From positions 46,608 to 110,607 of the forward strand of contig JAXGGA010002996.1 in assembly GCA_038373865.1 (NCBI GenBank): a stretch of 64,000 nt of DNA, read 5' to 3'. Shown here piece by piece: positions 44,661 through 55,622 of the stretch. Under the pieces are notes generated by a model, which saw only the letters and a program-made list of their open reading frames with translations, was not told the DNA's origin and did not search any database. The position numbers were made by a program, and so were the translations under genes. Positions within the stretch are counted from its first letter, which is position 1; the number at the start of each line of letters is the position of its first letter. The stretch is from Uloborus plumipes (taxonomy: Eukaryota > Arthropoda > Arachnida > Araneae > Uloboridae).

Positions 44661-45624
44661 AGGACAGACAGACCGACACACAAGTTCCCCATTTCAAAAC
44701 TCTACTTTCCAAATTTTAATTTTTCGATTTTTTAAAAATGTTTTTATTTCTGTTCACCTTTTTTTTTGGACCTGGTGATAATTTTATGACACATTAAACC
44801 ACTTTTTATGCTTTTTCCGTTTTTTTTTTTTCTTTTTAACGTGAAAGTAGGCTAAAAAGGCTACAGATAAATCACAATCCTGAGTCATAGCTTGAATTTT
44901 GCTATACTTATTTAAAATGTATGAACAGAAATGTTTGCATGTTCGTTAAAAGCTGCGACAGTTACATAACTTATTTTATTGAAAAATAAATAACCATAAA
45001 AAAAGACAGTTTGCACTTTTTTTTTTTTTGCTACTTTTGCTCCTAATTTGATTTTTTATTCTGCTGAACCTTGCATCAAAATGGCTTTTTTTTTTTTTTG
45101 GTTCAGTCGCGCTAAAATTGTAATTTTCCTGCTTCAGCCTGTTCCAAGACGGTGTCTTTTTTCCCTCCAGTATGATCCAAAATAATTATTTTTCCTCTCC
45201 AAAACAGAATTTTAGCTGCTCCAAAATTGTATCCATCGTATATCACCCCTGATATAGTTTAAATAAAATAGACTTGAGTTATCAGTACATGATAAAAAGT
45301 TATAGAGGCCGTCGGCGTATTTACACTTGTAATTTTTAAATGGAAATATCTCATAGAACAGTGGAGAAAAATGTGTAGGCAGGCGAACTACGCTTCTAAT
45401 AGAAAGATACGATAAAAGAGATTAGGGGGGGGTGTTTAAATAATTGCAATGAAAAGGCACGCTAGCATTTAAAACTGCAAAGGTAAAATGATATGAGTTC
45501 AAGCGAGATAAAGTAAATAATACACAAATTATCAGTATCGTAGTGCAATATGGCAATGGTACATATTCAATATTATAATTCTGCATTAAACTAATAAGTA
45601 AAATGTGAAATAGCATAATCCTCC

Positions 45625-45690
45625 CTGAGAAAAACACCTCCCAATAACGGACAAAACTTCCGGTTCCGTTATTCGGAGGTTTTACTGTAA
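45625..45690. repeat. pogo-like end fragment within hAT-A
   Basis: Inverse of CAGTAAAACCTCCGAATAAC, with a partly palindromic AACGGA...TCCGTTA core. It is present in both copy A and copy B (59305-59365), so it was in the family before the copies separated. Confidence 0.6.
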
Positions 45691-46063
45691 CTCTTAAAAT
45701 TCGCATCAAAGCAATCACTCGGAAAGTGTCTGCTGTGTTGTAAAAATGTCGGTATCTGCTCGATTCGGAAAATTCCTAAACCCAGAACTGTGTTAGTCCC
45801 GTTTGCTGCCGGATTTCAAGCTACATGCTAAACATACTTTTAATTATGAAGTAAAAAATAGAGAAAACAGAATTCCGTCTTAAGAAAACTTTAAAAAATA
45901 ATAAAAAACATCAGCCTTGCATCGGCATTTAGATATTTTTGAGGCCGATGGGCCATGTTTTTTCCATTTTAGCATGGGCGGCCGATGCCGATGGCCGATG
46001 GAAAAAATTTCAACCATCGGCGCCGATGCATCGGCCTGGCCGATGCATCGGTCGAGCCTCACT

Positions 46064-48450
46064 GGGTCATTATACAAAAAACCTACGTTTTTGAAGTTGG
46101 AATTTTCAAAAAAAAAATTTCTTCAATTTTCTTTTAAATGACTTAATAGTGTTCCTATTAGGCATTTATTTACTCTTATATAGTTGGTCACATACTTTAT
46201 TGATTATATTGTCATTTTTTTATAGTTAAAATTTTGAACCTGAACGGAGGATACACTCATGTTACGGAGAATACACTTTTATGAAGTCATTTTATAATTT
46301 TAGCTTTTTATAAATGCGTACATTGAACTTTCATAGACTAAATTAATTACATTAATTGTTCATTACAAATGACTTATTGTACAATATAATAAAGCAAAGA
46401 CGCATTTTTTTTCAATAATTGACTATTTTTATTTTAAATTAAACATATTTAAACTTTATCTGAACCCATACTGTTTCTTTTTTTTTTTCTTTTTTGTTCA
46501 TTATTGGTTGCTGTAGAACTTTAATAATATCCCTAAGATACATTTTTGATGTATTATCTTTTTTAGGGAAAACAAAAGTGTCCTTGGAGTATGTTCGCAT
46601 TAACTTTACATTATATTCATCAGGACACTCTTGTGATAGTATGCAAGCCACAAAAAATTTAAAGCTTCTCTTTCCAGCAAGTTTAACTATCACGAAATCA
46701 TTTTGTCCCAACGTTTGCACTGTTTACATTATTTCTATTTTCTTCGTCTTCAACATCTGCAGTTGGATTTGAATTGGTGCCTGGACCTGAATTTTTGAAC
46801 TTGCATTTCACATTATCTGGAAAAATATCTAAGGAAAATTTTCATCTTTTGTTCAGGTATAAGGTTTTAATTCTCTTAAGGTATTTCTGGTCATTTCAGC
46901 TAATTTCATTTCAAGGCAGGTTATTTTATTTTTGAGTTCCATACGATTTTTTTTTTTCTCTTTTTCGGTCCATTACTCTTTCTCTCATCTTCTGATTATT
47001 TTGTATTGTTTGTTTCTTCATTAGAATTCTGTACATTTAAACTCTTATCTTCCGATTATTTTGTGTTGTTTATTTCTTCATTAGAATTCTGTACATTTAG
47101 ACTTAATGCTTGATTTTGTAAATTTTCTTGCAATAGCTTTCTCTGTTTCATTTTTGCGCAATATGTCTTCTCCACTGTTTTTGTAATGCCCTTCTCTTTC
47201 GTGCTGTCATTTTACTAGTAGCTGTCTATATTTTATTTTCATTTACAAGCTTTTTTCCATCTGGCTGTTTTTTTTTTTTTTTTTTTTTTGTTTCATTTCA
47301 TCATACTTTCGAGGATTTTGTTTAATTCTATCTCTGTATTTTCTCATTCTTTCTTTTGCACTTTCAATTACTTTCTTTTCCCTAGCCATTACGCTAGAGA
47401 GTGGAAAAAACTGAATACATGCATTGAATATTCGAACTCCCTTTGTTATTTATTTTCTTATTAAAGTTATATTTTAAATGACATTGAATAAAACAAAAAC
47501 CTAAAAGTTACTACCTTAACACAATTTTGTCAAATATATGTAAAATAAATATATAAAACCTTTTTAACTTGCATGATGATGAGGAACATGATTTGGACGG
47601 ATTTTAATTTACATATCTGTATTAAAATTTAATTTTTTCCATAAGTTGTATTCACCGTTACTAATTGTGTATCCTCCATTACGACTATACTGTAACGGAG
47701 GATTCATATACGGAGGATACAAATATTTATGTTTTGCTTTGCACATTTTCTTGATTTAGAGTTAGTACAACTTAGTATATGAAATTTGCTTAACAAAACG
47801 TGACTCAATATCAACAATGAAAAGAAATTAGTACATAAGCAATTCTTACCCTTTAAAACCAAGAACGGAGGATACAAAAAGTAAAGGACCAATCTCACTT
47901 CAGAGGATATAACACTGAATATCTTCCGCACTAAGTTGCTTTAACTTTCCGATGAAGACCCAGAGTTGAAAATGGCTGGCAATTATCCTAAATCTCTGTA
48001 TTGAGTTCTCAGTACTGCCGTCTATAGGAAGTACTTATACTCAACTAATACGGTAACGGAGGATACCAGAAAGACTGTGACATGGACTCAAGCGATAATA
48101 GAGGCTATATATATGTTTTGTTTGGAAGAATAATTCTAATAAACTATTGAAAAAAATCTAATGATTCAAATTAACCTATTAAACTTGATATATATATATG
48201 TTTTATTGACCAAAAAAGTGAATAAGTACATAGGAGGAAATAGGTTGTGACACGTAACGGAGGCATACAAGTATCCCTCCGTTCATTGAAAAAATGACCT
48301 TAGGAAAAATAAAATATTATTAATTTTTATCAAATATGTTGGGAAAGGTTTTATATTTTACTATAAATCATAAAAAATTGTTTCAAAAAAAAATTTTTTT
48401 GAATTTAACTACCCTGAACGCAAAAACGTAGGTTTTTTGTATAATGACCC
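46064..48450. mobile_element. TIR element, 'GGGTCATTATAC' family
   Basis: A 29-bp near-perfect TIR begins GGGTCATTATACAAAAAACC at both ends. The word AACGGAGGATAC recurs inside near both ends and in the middle (46248, 47692, 47716, 47874, 48054, 48258, with inverses near 47670 and 48280). The flanks are CACT on the left and TACT on the right, so the target duplication may be ACT or a mutated 4-bp site. A degenerate transposase is on the minus strand. The insertion sits exactly between the right end of hAT-A and its target duplication. Confidence 0.88.
46439..47389 (-). pseudogene. Transposase with N- and C-terminal ends kept, centre deleted
   Basis: The start at 47389 reads MAREKKVIESAKERMRKYRD then RIKQNPRKYDEMK, a basic N-terminal helix. 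Further on is TARKRRALQKQWRRHIAQK. I recognise this RERxRRYRxKxxxNPxKYxE...RxLRKxWR layout from the N-terminal region of TIR-element proteins in arthropods and cnidarians (memory only). The C-terminal part (46439-46720) reads NDFVIVKLAGKRSFKFFVAC then DEYNVKLMRTYSKDTFVFPK, matching 9259-9489. In-frame stops and an A-run separate them. The long catalytic middle is absent, so this is an internal-deletion derivative. Confidence 0.65.
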
Positions 48451-48460
48451 TACTGACTAT

Positions 48461-49410
48461 ATAATTCAATGTATCAAAGTAATCACAGCAGATACATTAC
48501 TTGTACTTCTTTAAAAAAAATATCGCATTGAATGCAATTGCTTATTTTATTTCTGAAAGGCTTAAAGTTATTGATAGTTCGAGTTACAAGCAGTTCTTAC
48601 CGTCTTTTCAAGAATTTGGGACCAAATGAAAACTTTAAATAAAGGTATATTTGAGTTTATAAAGCTTCGAGTTATCGAGACTCGATTGAATGCTATTGAG
48701 GGTCATGCTCAACATGTTCTCGAGGAGTTACGGAGCGGAGTGACAAACGTGAACAGATTCTAATAGCAGAAAAATATCTTTTCTGAAAGGAAGGGATTAC
48801 AAAAAGAAAGAACAAAACAAAGTGCAAGATTCAAAATTTCTTTACACACCCTCAAACTCTCTTTCAAAAAAAAAAAAAAAAAAGCATGGCTAAGTTGCGA
48901 CGATTAATGGCGACAGATGTTTACATTATCTAGAAGAACACTTCCGCCAATATTAGATAGGTTATTTATTGTATGTTATTTTCAATTATAATAAAGCAAT
49001 AATAGTGGCAAAGTAAAAAATATCTAATTACAACATCATTGGGTGTCAATAGATCGCAATTTTTGTTAAAGTACAAAAACTAAAAATAAATGAATTCAAT
49101 AAATAAAATAATTTGAGAATTTATATTAAAAGCTACTGCGATTAATTTTTATGAACTAGCGATGTGATCGTAAGTTTTTTTCAAACTTTTATCGCACATT
49201 AATCCTTGAAGGTTTGTAGCTTTTTCTTTCCAAATATTGTAACTCAAATAGTTTTGAAAAGCTGAAGACAATCATACTTTATCTGGAAATTGTGAAAAAT
49301 CAAATATACAGAATGCTTCCATGTCCAGTACAAAGTCGGAGGAATAACATATAATTTTTGTTTTAGAAGCAAAAATTGGTAAAAAGGAAAGATGAAAAGT
49401 AATTACATTA
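48461..49410. other. Interior of the 40183-50350 hAT, non-coding
   Basis: No gene seen. TTCGAGTTATCGAGACTCGA at about 48667 is a short palindromic phrase like those of pogo-type ends. Confidence 0.4.
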
Positions 49411-49417
49411 TCTAAAT

Positions 49418-50067
49418 GTATAAAGCAGTGAGTAACCACCCCTAAGCAAGGGCTAAGGCAGAAACATGCAATATACCGCCAACTCGGCTATTTCGATCCA
49501 TGGACTGCAGTTTCGAGCTCATTATGCTCTCATCAACATGGAATAGGAAAGTAGTCGAGTTGGAGGCAAAAATCCTCTTATAAATCAAAGAGAGCCAAAA
49601 AAAAAACTGATAGCTAATGTAAAATTAGAATACCAGCGAGCGACCGCACTTGGTACGGTACAACTCGTAAATTTTTTAGGCAGAGCTCAAGGTATAAAGC
49701 AGTGAGTAACCGCCCCTAAGCAAGGGCTAGAGAGCATAATGAGCTCGAAACTGCAGTGAATGGATCGAAATAGCAGAGTTGGCGGTGTATTGCATGTTTC
49801 TGCCTTAGCCCTTGCTTAGAGGTGGTTACTCACTGATTTATACCTTGAGCTCTGCCTAAAAAATTTACGAGTTGTACCGCTCCTACCAAGTGCAGTTGCT
49901 CGCTGGTATTCTAATTTCACATTAGCTACCAGTTTTTTTGGCTCTCTTTGCTTTATAAGAGGATTTTTGCCTCCAACTCGACTACTTTCGTATTCCATGC
50001 TGATGAGAGCATAATGAGCTCGAAACTGCAGTCCATGGATTGAAATAGCCGAGTTGGCGGTGTATTA
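49418..50067. repeat. Inverted pair of 275-bp tandem units (foldback satellite)
   Basis: TATAAAGCAGTGAGTAACC occurs at 49418 and again at 49693 (period 275). Its inverse occurs at about 49826. GAGAGCATAATGAGCTCGAA occurs at 49731 and 50006 (period 275). The left half is thus one unit plus the start of a second, and the right half is the same in reverse, meeting near 49730. The 60-codon minus frame at 49816-49998 is by chance. Confidence 0.85.
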
Positions 50068-50154
50068 CATCATCTAAAAGGTTTATCAAACAATGAAATT
50101 TTTAACTGGGATTTTTGTAAAAAAGAAAATATTCGATTAGGTCCTCACATCATA

Positions 50155-50345
50155 CCGGATAACCCTCCCGTCAATTCCGGATATCTCCCACACCAATACC
50201 GGATACTTTGCCGGATATCCGGCAAAATTCTTCCGGATACCCGTATCCGGGGCGGTCAGTCGGATCGAATATCCGGAGGTACCGGATACCTAAAATATCA
50301 GTTGGATAGGCCGGATACCGGATAGTTACCGGATATCCGGTCCAT
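50155..50345. promoter_or_regulatory. Right subterminal CCGGATA cluster
   Basis: About ten CCGGATA/TATCCGG words, several as the palindrome CCGGATATCCGG, mirroring the left cluster of the same hAT. Confidence 0.65.
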
Positions 50346-50456
50346 CCCTAGTTAGATTTTACTTTAATAATAATAATTTAAAAACCTAATACATGAAGTG
50401 CTACAGAAATACTTTCTTTTCCATTAGATATGCATTTGGCTAAAAAATATACTCAC

Positions 50457-50504
50457 ATTAAATCGAAGGTTTTCAGAAACATTTGAATGAACAAAATTCA
50501 GTGC
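50457..50504 (-). CDS. Candidate 48-bp exon upstream of the LicD-like gene
   Basis: On the minus strand TTTTATTATTTCAG precedes the exon and GTGAGTAT follows it, both strong splice signals. The only open frame reads ALNFVHSNVSENLRFN with phase 0 at both ends. That phase matches the in-frame VHPIRS that precedes the methionine of the exon at 35734-36417. If joined, the intron would be about 14 kb and would hold the nested transposons. It may instead be 5' UTR. Confidence 0.4.
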
Positions 50505-51109
50505 CTGAAATAATAAAATGTGAGATAAGAATTTTTAAATAAGCATTAAACTCCATAGATTACAGAGTCTGAAAATAGCTTTAAGAAAGATAAAGGTATC
50601 AATAGATAGTACAATAAACATTGAAGTTATACATTTCTTACATAGGCAGTTACACTGCATAAAAATGAGTTTAGCTTTGTAGTTGAAGGAAACAAGTCTT
50701 TACATTGGAATTGAATAATAAAAATATTTGTTTCACTTGTTTACATAATACTCACAGATACAGAGAAACCCCAAACTAAAATTTTTTAGAGGGGAGGATT
50801 CTTAATTTATGGAATAAAACTCTGCATTTCACGAAATAAAAATTAGACATCCTTAAATGACTAAAGTTAATAATTAATAATTTTTTCCATTTGAATAAAA
50901 AACATTGATAAATAATTTTTATAAATGACAGAATAAGTCTACTTTGATTGACAGCAGACTATGACCATAGATATGTGATGAGCTTGTTTACAGTAAATAA
51001 CTGGTAAATGTTCTTTTACAAATGACTAAACATTCTAAGGATTGATCAATAATGGATCAACAATTTATAAAGATTGATCGATGATCCTAAATTAGTGAAA
51101 AGTAATTAT

Positions 51110-51280
51110 GTGTTCTAAAACTCAAAATGTCAATGCTATATTTTGAAAATAGTCCCCATTGAAACTAACTTGTCCCATCTTTTTCCTTGGTCTTCAAAGA
51201 TATGTAGGAAGCCATATTTGGACACATCCTTCAAAATTGCCTCTGAAGCTTCCATCATTGCCTTTAAAGGTAAGAAATGC
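51110..51280 (-). pseudogene. Mariner/FLJ37770-type transposon C-terminal fragment
   Basis: The minus strand reads LKAMMEASEAILKDVSKYGF, LHIFEDQGKRWDKLVSMGTI, FK, stop. The FEDxxKRWDKxxxxxGxxF pattern resembles the last residues of mariner-related (FLJ37770-like) transposase proteins. It is too short to classify further. Frame 51143-51364 on the other strand is its shadow. Confidence 0.4.
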
Positions 51281-51553
51281 TATTCTGTGAGGTGTTTCTG
51301 TGAATTCGGGAACAGAACATTTTTATTCAAATTAAAAAGTATTGTTAAAAAAATTATTCTTTAAAACTTTTAAACTGCAAGTAATCGAAATGTTACTTTT
51401 TGAAGAATGACCCTATGAAACACATGAATTGACGTTCAACATCCCTTTTCCATTTGTTATTTTATTCTTAGTAACATAAAATATGTACTTATAACATTTT
51501 AGTTAAGTAGTCTATTGAAATTTAAAGTACAACAAGAACAGGTAAAAAATTAC

Positions 51554-51640
51554 TTGTCACTTAGGGCAGCTGAGAAAACCATTGAAGGTTGAATTCCTCC
51601 ATAATACAAGCTTGCTGACATGCGCGACACATCACATCTT
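51554..51640 (-). CDS. Candidate 87-bp exon, unidentified protein
   Basis: Minus strand: a long pyrimidine tract and GTTCTGTACAG precede it and GTAATT follows. The open frame reads RCDVSRMSASLYYGGIQPSM then VFSAALSDK and has a protein-like composition. Its phase (one base in, two bases out) does not join openly to the exon at 50457, where a stop would follow at once. So either an exon lies between them, or it belongs to another transcript, or it is chance. I do not recognise the family. Confidence 0.35.
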
Positions 51641-52239
51641 CTGTACAGAACAAAAAAAAATTAATTTGGTAAATTTAAAATCAAAATGGAAGAATATATA
51701 GCATTTAAAAGTTTCATTGAGCTACATCCCGAAAAGATTTTTAAAAAAAATCAATATTTTTGGTAAAATCGAAAAATATCATTCAAGACCTTACAAAAGA
51801 TAGCACTTCAAGATGAAGGCATTAATGAATTTCAAAATTTCAAAGAACAATCCAGCAACAAGTTAAGCTTGATACCATAACTGTGCTAACAACTAAAAAC
51901 ATTAAAAAATACCAGAAACAGAAATGAAAGATCATAGAAATAAGTTAACCACTACAACCAAGTGTTCACTATATCTCTCGCTCAGGGCGAACCTTAGCAA
52001 ATGCAGGGTCCTCTTTACAGAATGTTTAGATTTAATTAGAGGTTTGAATAAATAAAACAATTTTGTAATGAAAAAAAAAACTTTAAGAATTCTTATACAA
52101 AAAAAATTAGCTATTTACTAAAACAAGTCATTGCAGACAAAACTTCCTGGCCTTTTTATGCGCCTTCCTTCTTAGTACACATAATTGTGCATCAATTCGA
52201 AAAAGCTGATTGCATCTGGATAAGTTTTAACTGTATCCC

Positions 52240-52650
52240 AAGAACTAAGTTGTTATAGTGGCAAACAATGGCATATATACAGTTTGATATTTTTTCCGGC
52301 GACCTTGGACGCTTTTGCGCATGCCTCAGGTCACTATTGCTTTGTCAAAATAGGGTGATGGTGAAAAGAGAGATAAGGAATATGTGAGGAGATTTGTTTT
52401 TTTTCGTTGTGTTTGTTTATTTGAGGTGTTTGCATTAATATTTTTTTCTTTTTTAATTTATTCCCCTTCCTTATCAGTTTTAGAAAGATAAAATAATATT
52501 GGACTGAGCAGAAATGGTGCATTTTCTTAATCAAGCTGTCACCCCTTCTTGAAATAGAATAGTTCAACAGTGCTAGAAGCGTTTTTCGAGGTTGGACAGT
52601 ATGTTTAAATTTTAGTGGGGGCCAATTTGACAAAGCTAAAGAGCATGTCA
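52240..52650. repeat. Dispersed ~400-bp repeat, copy 1
   Basis: Shares with 62160-62545 the phrases TTTTGCGCATGCCTCAGGTC / TTCACGCATGCATCAGGTC, AAATAGGGTGAT / AAATAAGGGTGAT, and CACCCCTTCTTGAAATAGAA / CACCCCTTTCTTAAGTTGAA in the same order. Same orientation, strongly diverged. Type unknown. Confidence 0.65.
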
Positions 52651-52669
52651 TCGTCGGTGATACAGGGCT

Positions 52670-53200
52670 TGCTGATTTATATCATGATATATATCCGATA
52701 CATTTATTTTCAAAATATCACAATATTTTGATATTTTCAATATTCAATTTTTCAAATCACAATATTTTCAGTATAAAAATTCTATTAATCATATTAATAG
52801 TGTTCATTTCTTATTAAAAAATATCAAAAAAGCAATATACTATATTTGTATAATGTATTAATGCATCATTAATATAATGAAGTAATATAATATTCCTTTT
52901 TTTATTTATAACTGTAAAATTATTAGTAATGTAAGAATTATTAAAAATTGGTCAGAAAAAAGGAAAAGGTCTTATGGCTGCGCACTAAGTAATTCATATT
53001 TTTATTTTCAGATAATATAATTTTGTAAAAGTAGCTAACAAAAGACAAGATTATACAGGGGTCTGTTCAGGGTTTTTCACAGGGTTCGTTTTTTGTGAAA
53101 AACTAAATAATTTTGTGAAAAATCAAATAATTTTGTAAAAATCAACAATTTTGAAAAAAAAATGCAAATATTTTTCCTTTTTTTTTGAATTAATTAAAAA
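52670..53200. other. Decayed repeat, ATATCA-rich
   Basis: GATTTATATCATGATATATA and ATATCACAATATTTTGATAT words at 52672-52770 look like a decayed palindromic hAT-type end. Around 53080-53150 AATAATTTTGTGAAAAA is repeated three times. No gene. Confidence 0.4.
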
Positions 53201-53211
53201 ATAAAAATAAA

Positions 53212-53760
53212 TTTCATTTATTTTTCTCCTAAGAAAGCGTATTAAATATCAAAAATGCGAAAACTCCGATTCCTGTGGCGGATGCAAAGAGATTGCAGTT
53301 TTCAAAGTGATGGCATCAAAAGCATGAAAACGGAATATAAACGAATTCATTTTGGTATTTTTTTTTTACAACTGCATTTTAAAGGTCTATGATAAACATA
53401 TTATTAATGTCTGTTAAAACAATTAATGCAAAAATAAAATGAAACGATCCATTTAGCGTTTAACATTTAGACTCATAAAATAACAGTTGATTTTGCTTTA
53501 AAAAATTTAAAATAATGATCTGAACAAATATTAAAGAGAATTTTCATTTATTTGCCTCCTAATAAAGAGTAATTAGCTTGAAAAATAAGTAAAATTCGAT
53601 TTTCATACCGGATGCAGAGATCGCATTTTTCAAAATGAAAGCATCCAAAGTATAAAAACGGTAAATAAACATTTTATTAAAGTGAAAAAATTTTAGAATT
53701 ACATTTCATCAGGTTTACATGATGAATGTCATTAATAATCACCGACATATTCGCCGAAAA
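53212..53760. repeat. Diverged tandem duplication, ~327-bp period
   Basis: TTTCATTTATTTTTCTCCTA at about 53212 and TTTCATTTATTTGCCTCCTA at about 53545 begin two similar stretches, with matching later landmarks (GGCGGATGCAAAGAGATTGC / ACCGGATGCAGAGATCGCA; GCATCAAAAGCATGAAAACG / GCATCCAAAGTATAAAAACG). Confidence 0.7.
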
Positions 53761-54860
53761 TTAGGAGAAAATAATACGGTAGAGAGACCTATCAAAACAG
53801 ACGATACCAGACTTCCAATATTTACAGACAAAAAAATACATAAATTCCTGAATATAACCAAAACACCACCCTTGTAAGCATCAAAAAAAAAAAAAAAAAA
53901 TCCAGATAATTTTCCGTCAAAATAAGGTCAAAACGTCGCACCAACGACGTCAAATGGCTGTAATTTTAAATAGTTGATCAGTCTACCAGAAGTAATCCCA
54001 TTTTTTCTCCAACCCTAGCCATCTGCTTGCAGTTCTAAGTTCATTTCACAGATAATTGCTATTATTATTATTATTATTGCCTTTTTGTTTAAGTCAAGAG
54101 CAGGGAGAAAAATACTTACTCTGCATTTCCAGGGAAATCTATAACAGCAACATGGCAGCAAGCCATTTTTATTTGCATATGATAAAACAAACTAGCAGAA
54201 CTATTAAAGCAAAACAACTATCTTTTTTAAGTTGTTAATTTTTTTTAAAGAAACCAACAAAAAGTTCCATTTTACATTAAAGATTTATTGCTTGCCCGAG
54301 TATAGCAGGCCTTTTGGTTACTTTTTTATTTTTTTTCTCAAAATAGGCAGATAAGCGATTTCCTTCTTTAACTTCAGAAAAGCCCCCCCCCCCCCTCCAA
54401 GTTATGGGCTTTTACACAGAAATATACTTTGCGTTAATATAAATATCATTTATATCATGCACAATAAAAAATCATTTAAAGTAAATAGATTTTTACATGA
54501 AATGTTTATTTAGGTGTATAAATAATTAAATGTGTCAATAAACGATAAGTCAATATTTGAGACCAAAAATGATTACAAGCAGTATTATTTTGGTATTTGT
54601 ATGTTCAAAAGGTAAAATAAAATTTCTAGTCTTATTAAAATAACGCAAGTGTGAGTTAAATTTAATTAAAATTTTGCACTGTGCAAGCAGTTAACAGTCA
54701 TTTAGCAAAGTACCAAAATGTCTAAAAATTTCCAAAATTTGATGGAGATGAAGCAGCAGAAGATATTAACCAATAATTCTAATTTTGTATGCGTTTAAAG
54801 TTCTTTCAATTATAAGCAACTTTTAAGCGTTACCCGAAAATTATTGACAGTATTTGGTAT
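53761..54860. other. Non-coding spacer
   Basis: Holds an (ATT)n tract at 54059-54077, a C-run at 54384-54395 and AT-rich sequence. No gene recognised. Confidence 0.5.
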
Positions 54861-55622
54861 TAGGGGAGACTGGGGTAATAAGAGACAAAAAAAATTAATA
54901 AAATGCATGCTAACATTCTAAATAACTTAAAACAAACACATCATATTAACTGGATTCAATGGACTCCGCTTAATTTTTTAGGTGATTATATAACTGAAGT
55001 ATTTTAGTTAAAAAAATCTTACAAATTTCAAAAATTTCTTGTCTCGAATAACCCCATGTGTGGTAATAAGAGACTAATCTACAACTTTTCAAATATATCA
55101 AGACATATTCATGTGAGATAATGAGAGGCATCTGCAGACTAATTCTGAATCGGCCAATATTTTTTTATTTTTGATATTTTCATCCGTTAAAAAAATATTT
55201 TTCTCAAAAATAGCTGTTCACAAGGGTGTTTTTGAAATTCATTTCTTCTAATACTAGGTCCTTAATAATGTAATATTAGACTTAATGATTGTTCTAAATC
55301 AGCGGTTCCCAAACTGTGGTACACGTACCACTGGTGGTACGCGGGAACGTTGCTGGTGGTACGCGAGTGAAGTTCGAAAATTGGTATACTCTACTAGTAG
55401 CGTGAGGGTGAGCGAACAGCGGATGGAGGGGTGACAGTCGGGGTGGGAAAGATTGTGAGGGCGTGGAGGGGAGTAGCGCCGTTCAAGGCCGCGCGCTTTG
55501 TTATTGTATTGTGCCAGACGCCAGTCAGCCAGTCCCAGTCGCCTGTTTGTCATCTCAGCGAGCATTGTGTCTATCAGTCAGTGAGAATAACATTGTTGGT
55601 AAGTGTTAGCTGTCGAATTGAA

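Larger units (their letters stand above)
41940..46061. mobile_element. hAT-A element, copy A
   Basis: Termini T(A/G)AGGCTCGACCGATG at both ends. The 8-bp duplication CTGACTAT is at 41932-41939 on the left. On the right it is displaced to 48453-48460 because another element (46064-48450) landed at the junction. GGCCGATG words are repeated many times within 130 bp of each end. A (GA)n tract lies at 42211-42234. Compared with copy B it holds about 2.3 kb of extra sequence (about 42660-44990) with a short hAT and two tandem arrays. No transposase frame is visible. Confidence 0.88.
40183..50350. mobile_element. hAT-type element with nested insertions (host of the nest)
   Basis: Left end TAGGGATGGACCGGATACTG, right end its inverse (CCGGTCCATCCCTA). 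The 8-bp duplication GTTAGATT lies at 40175-40182 and 50351-50358. CCGGATA/TATCCGG words cluster at both ends (about 40193-40300 and 50155-50345). The element spans 10.2 kb only because it carries a complete hAT-A, a TIR element, a pogo-like MITE and a foldback repeat. No transposase of its own is visible, so it is non-autonomous. Confidence 0.93.

Noticed and set aside
43898..44719. Overlapping plus frames of 68-106 codons
   Set aside because: They arise from the 146-bp tandem array; the repeated peptide words reflect repeated DNA.
55431..55622. N-terminal 64 codons of the longest hAT frame
   Set aside because: The stretch lacks family similarity and lies in the GC-rich 5' region; the ATG at 55623 gives the expected start.
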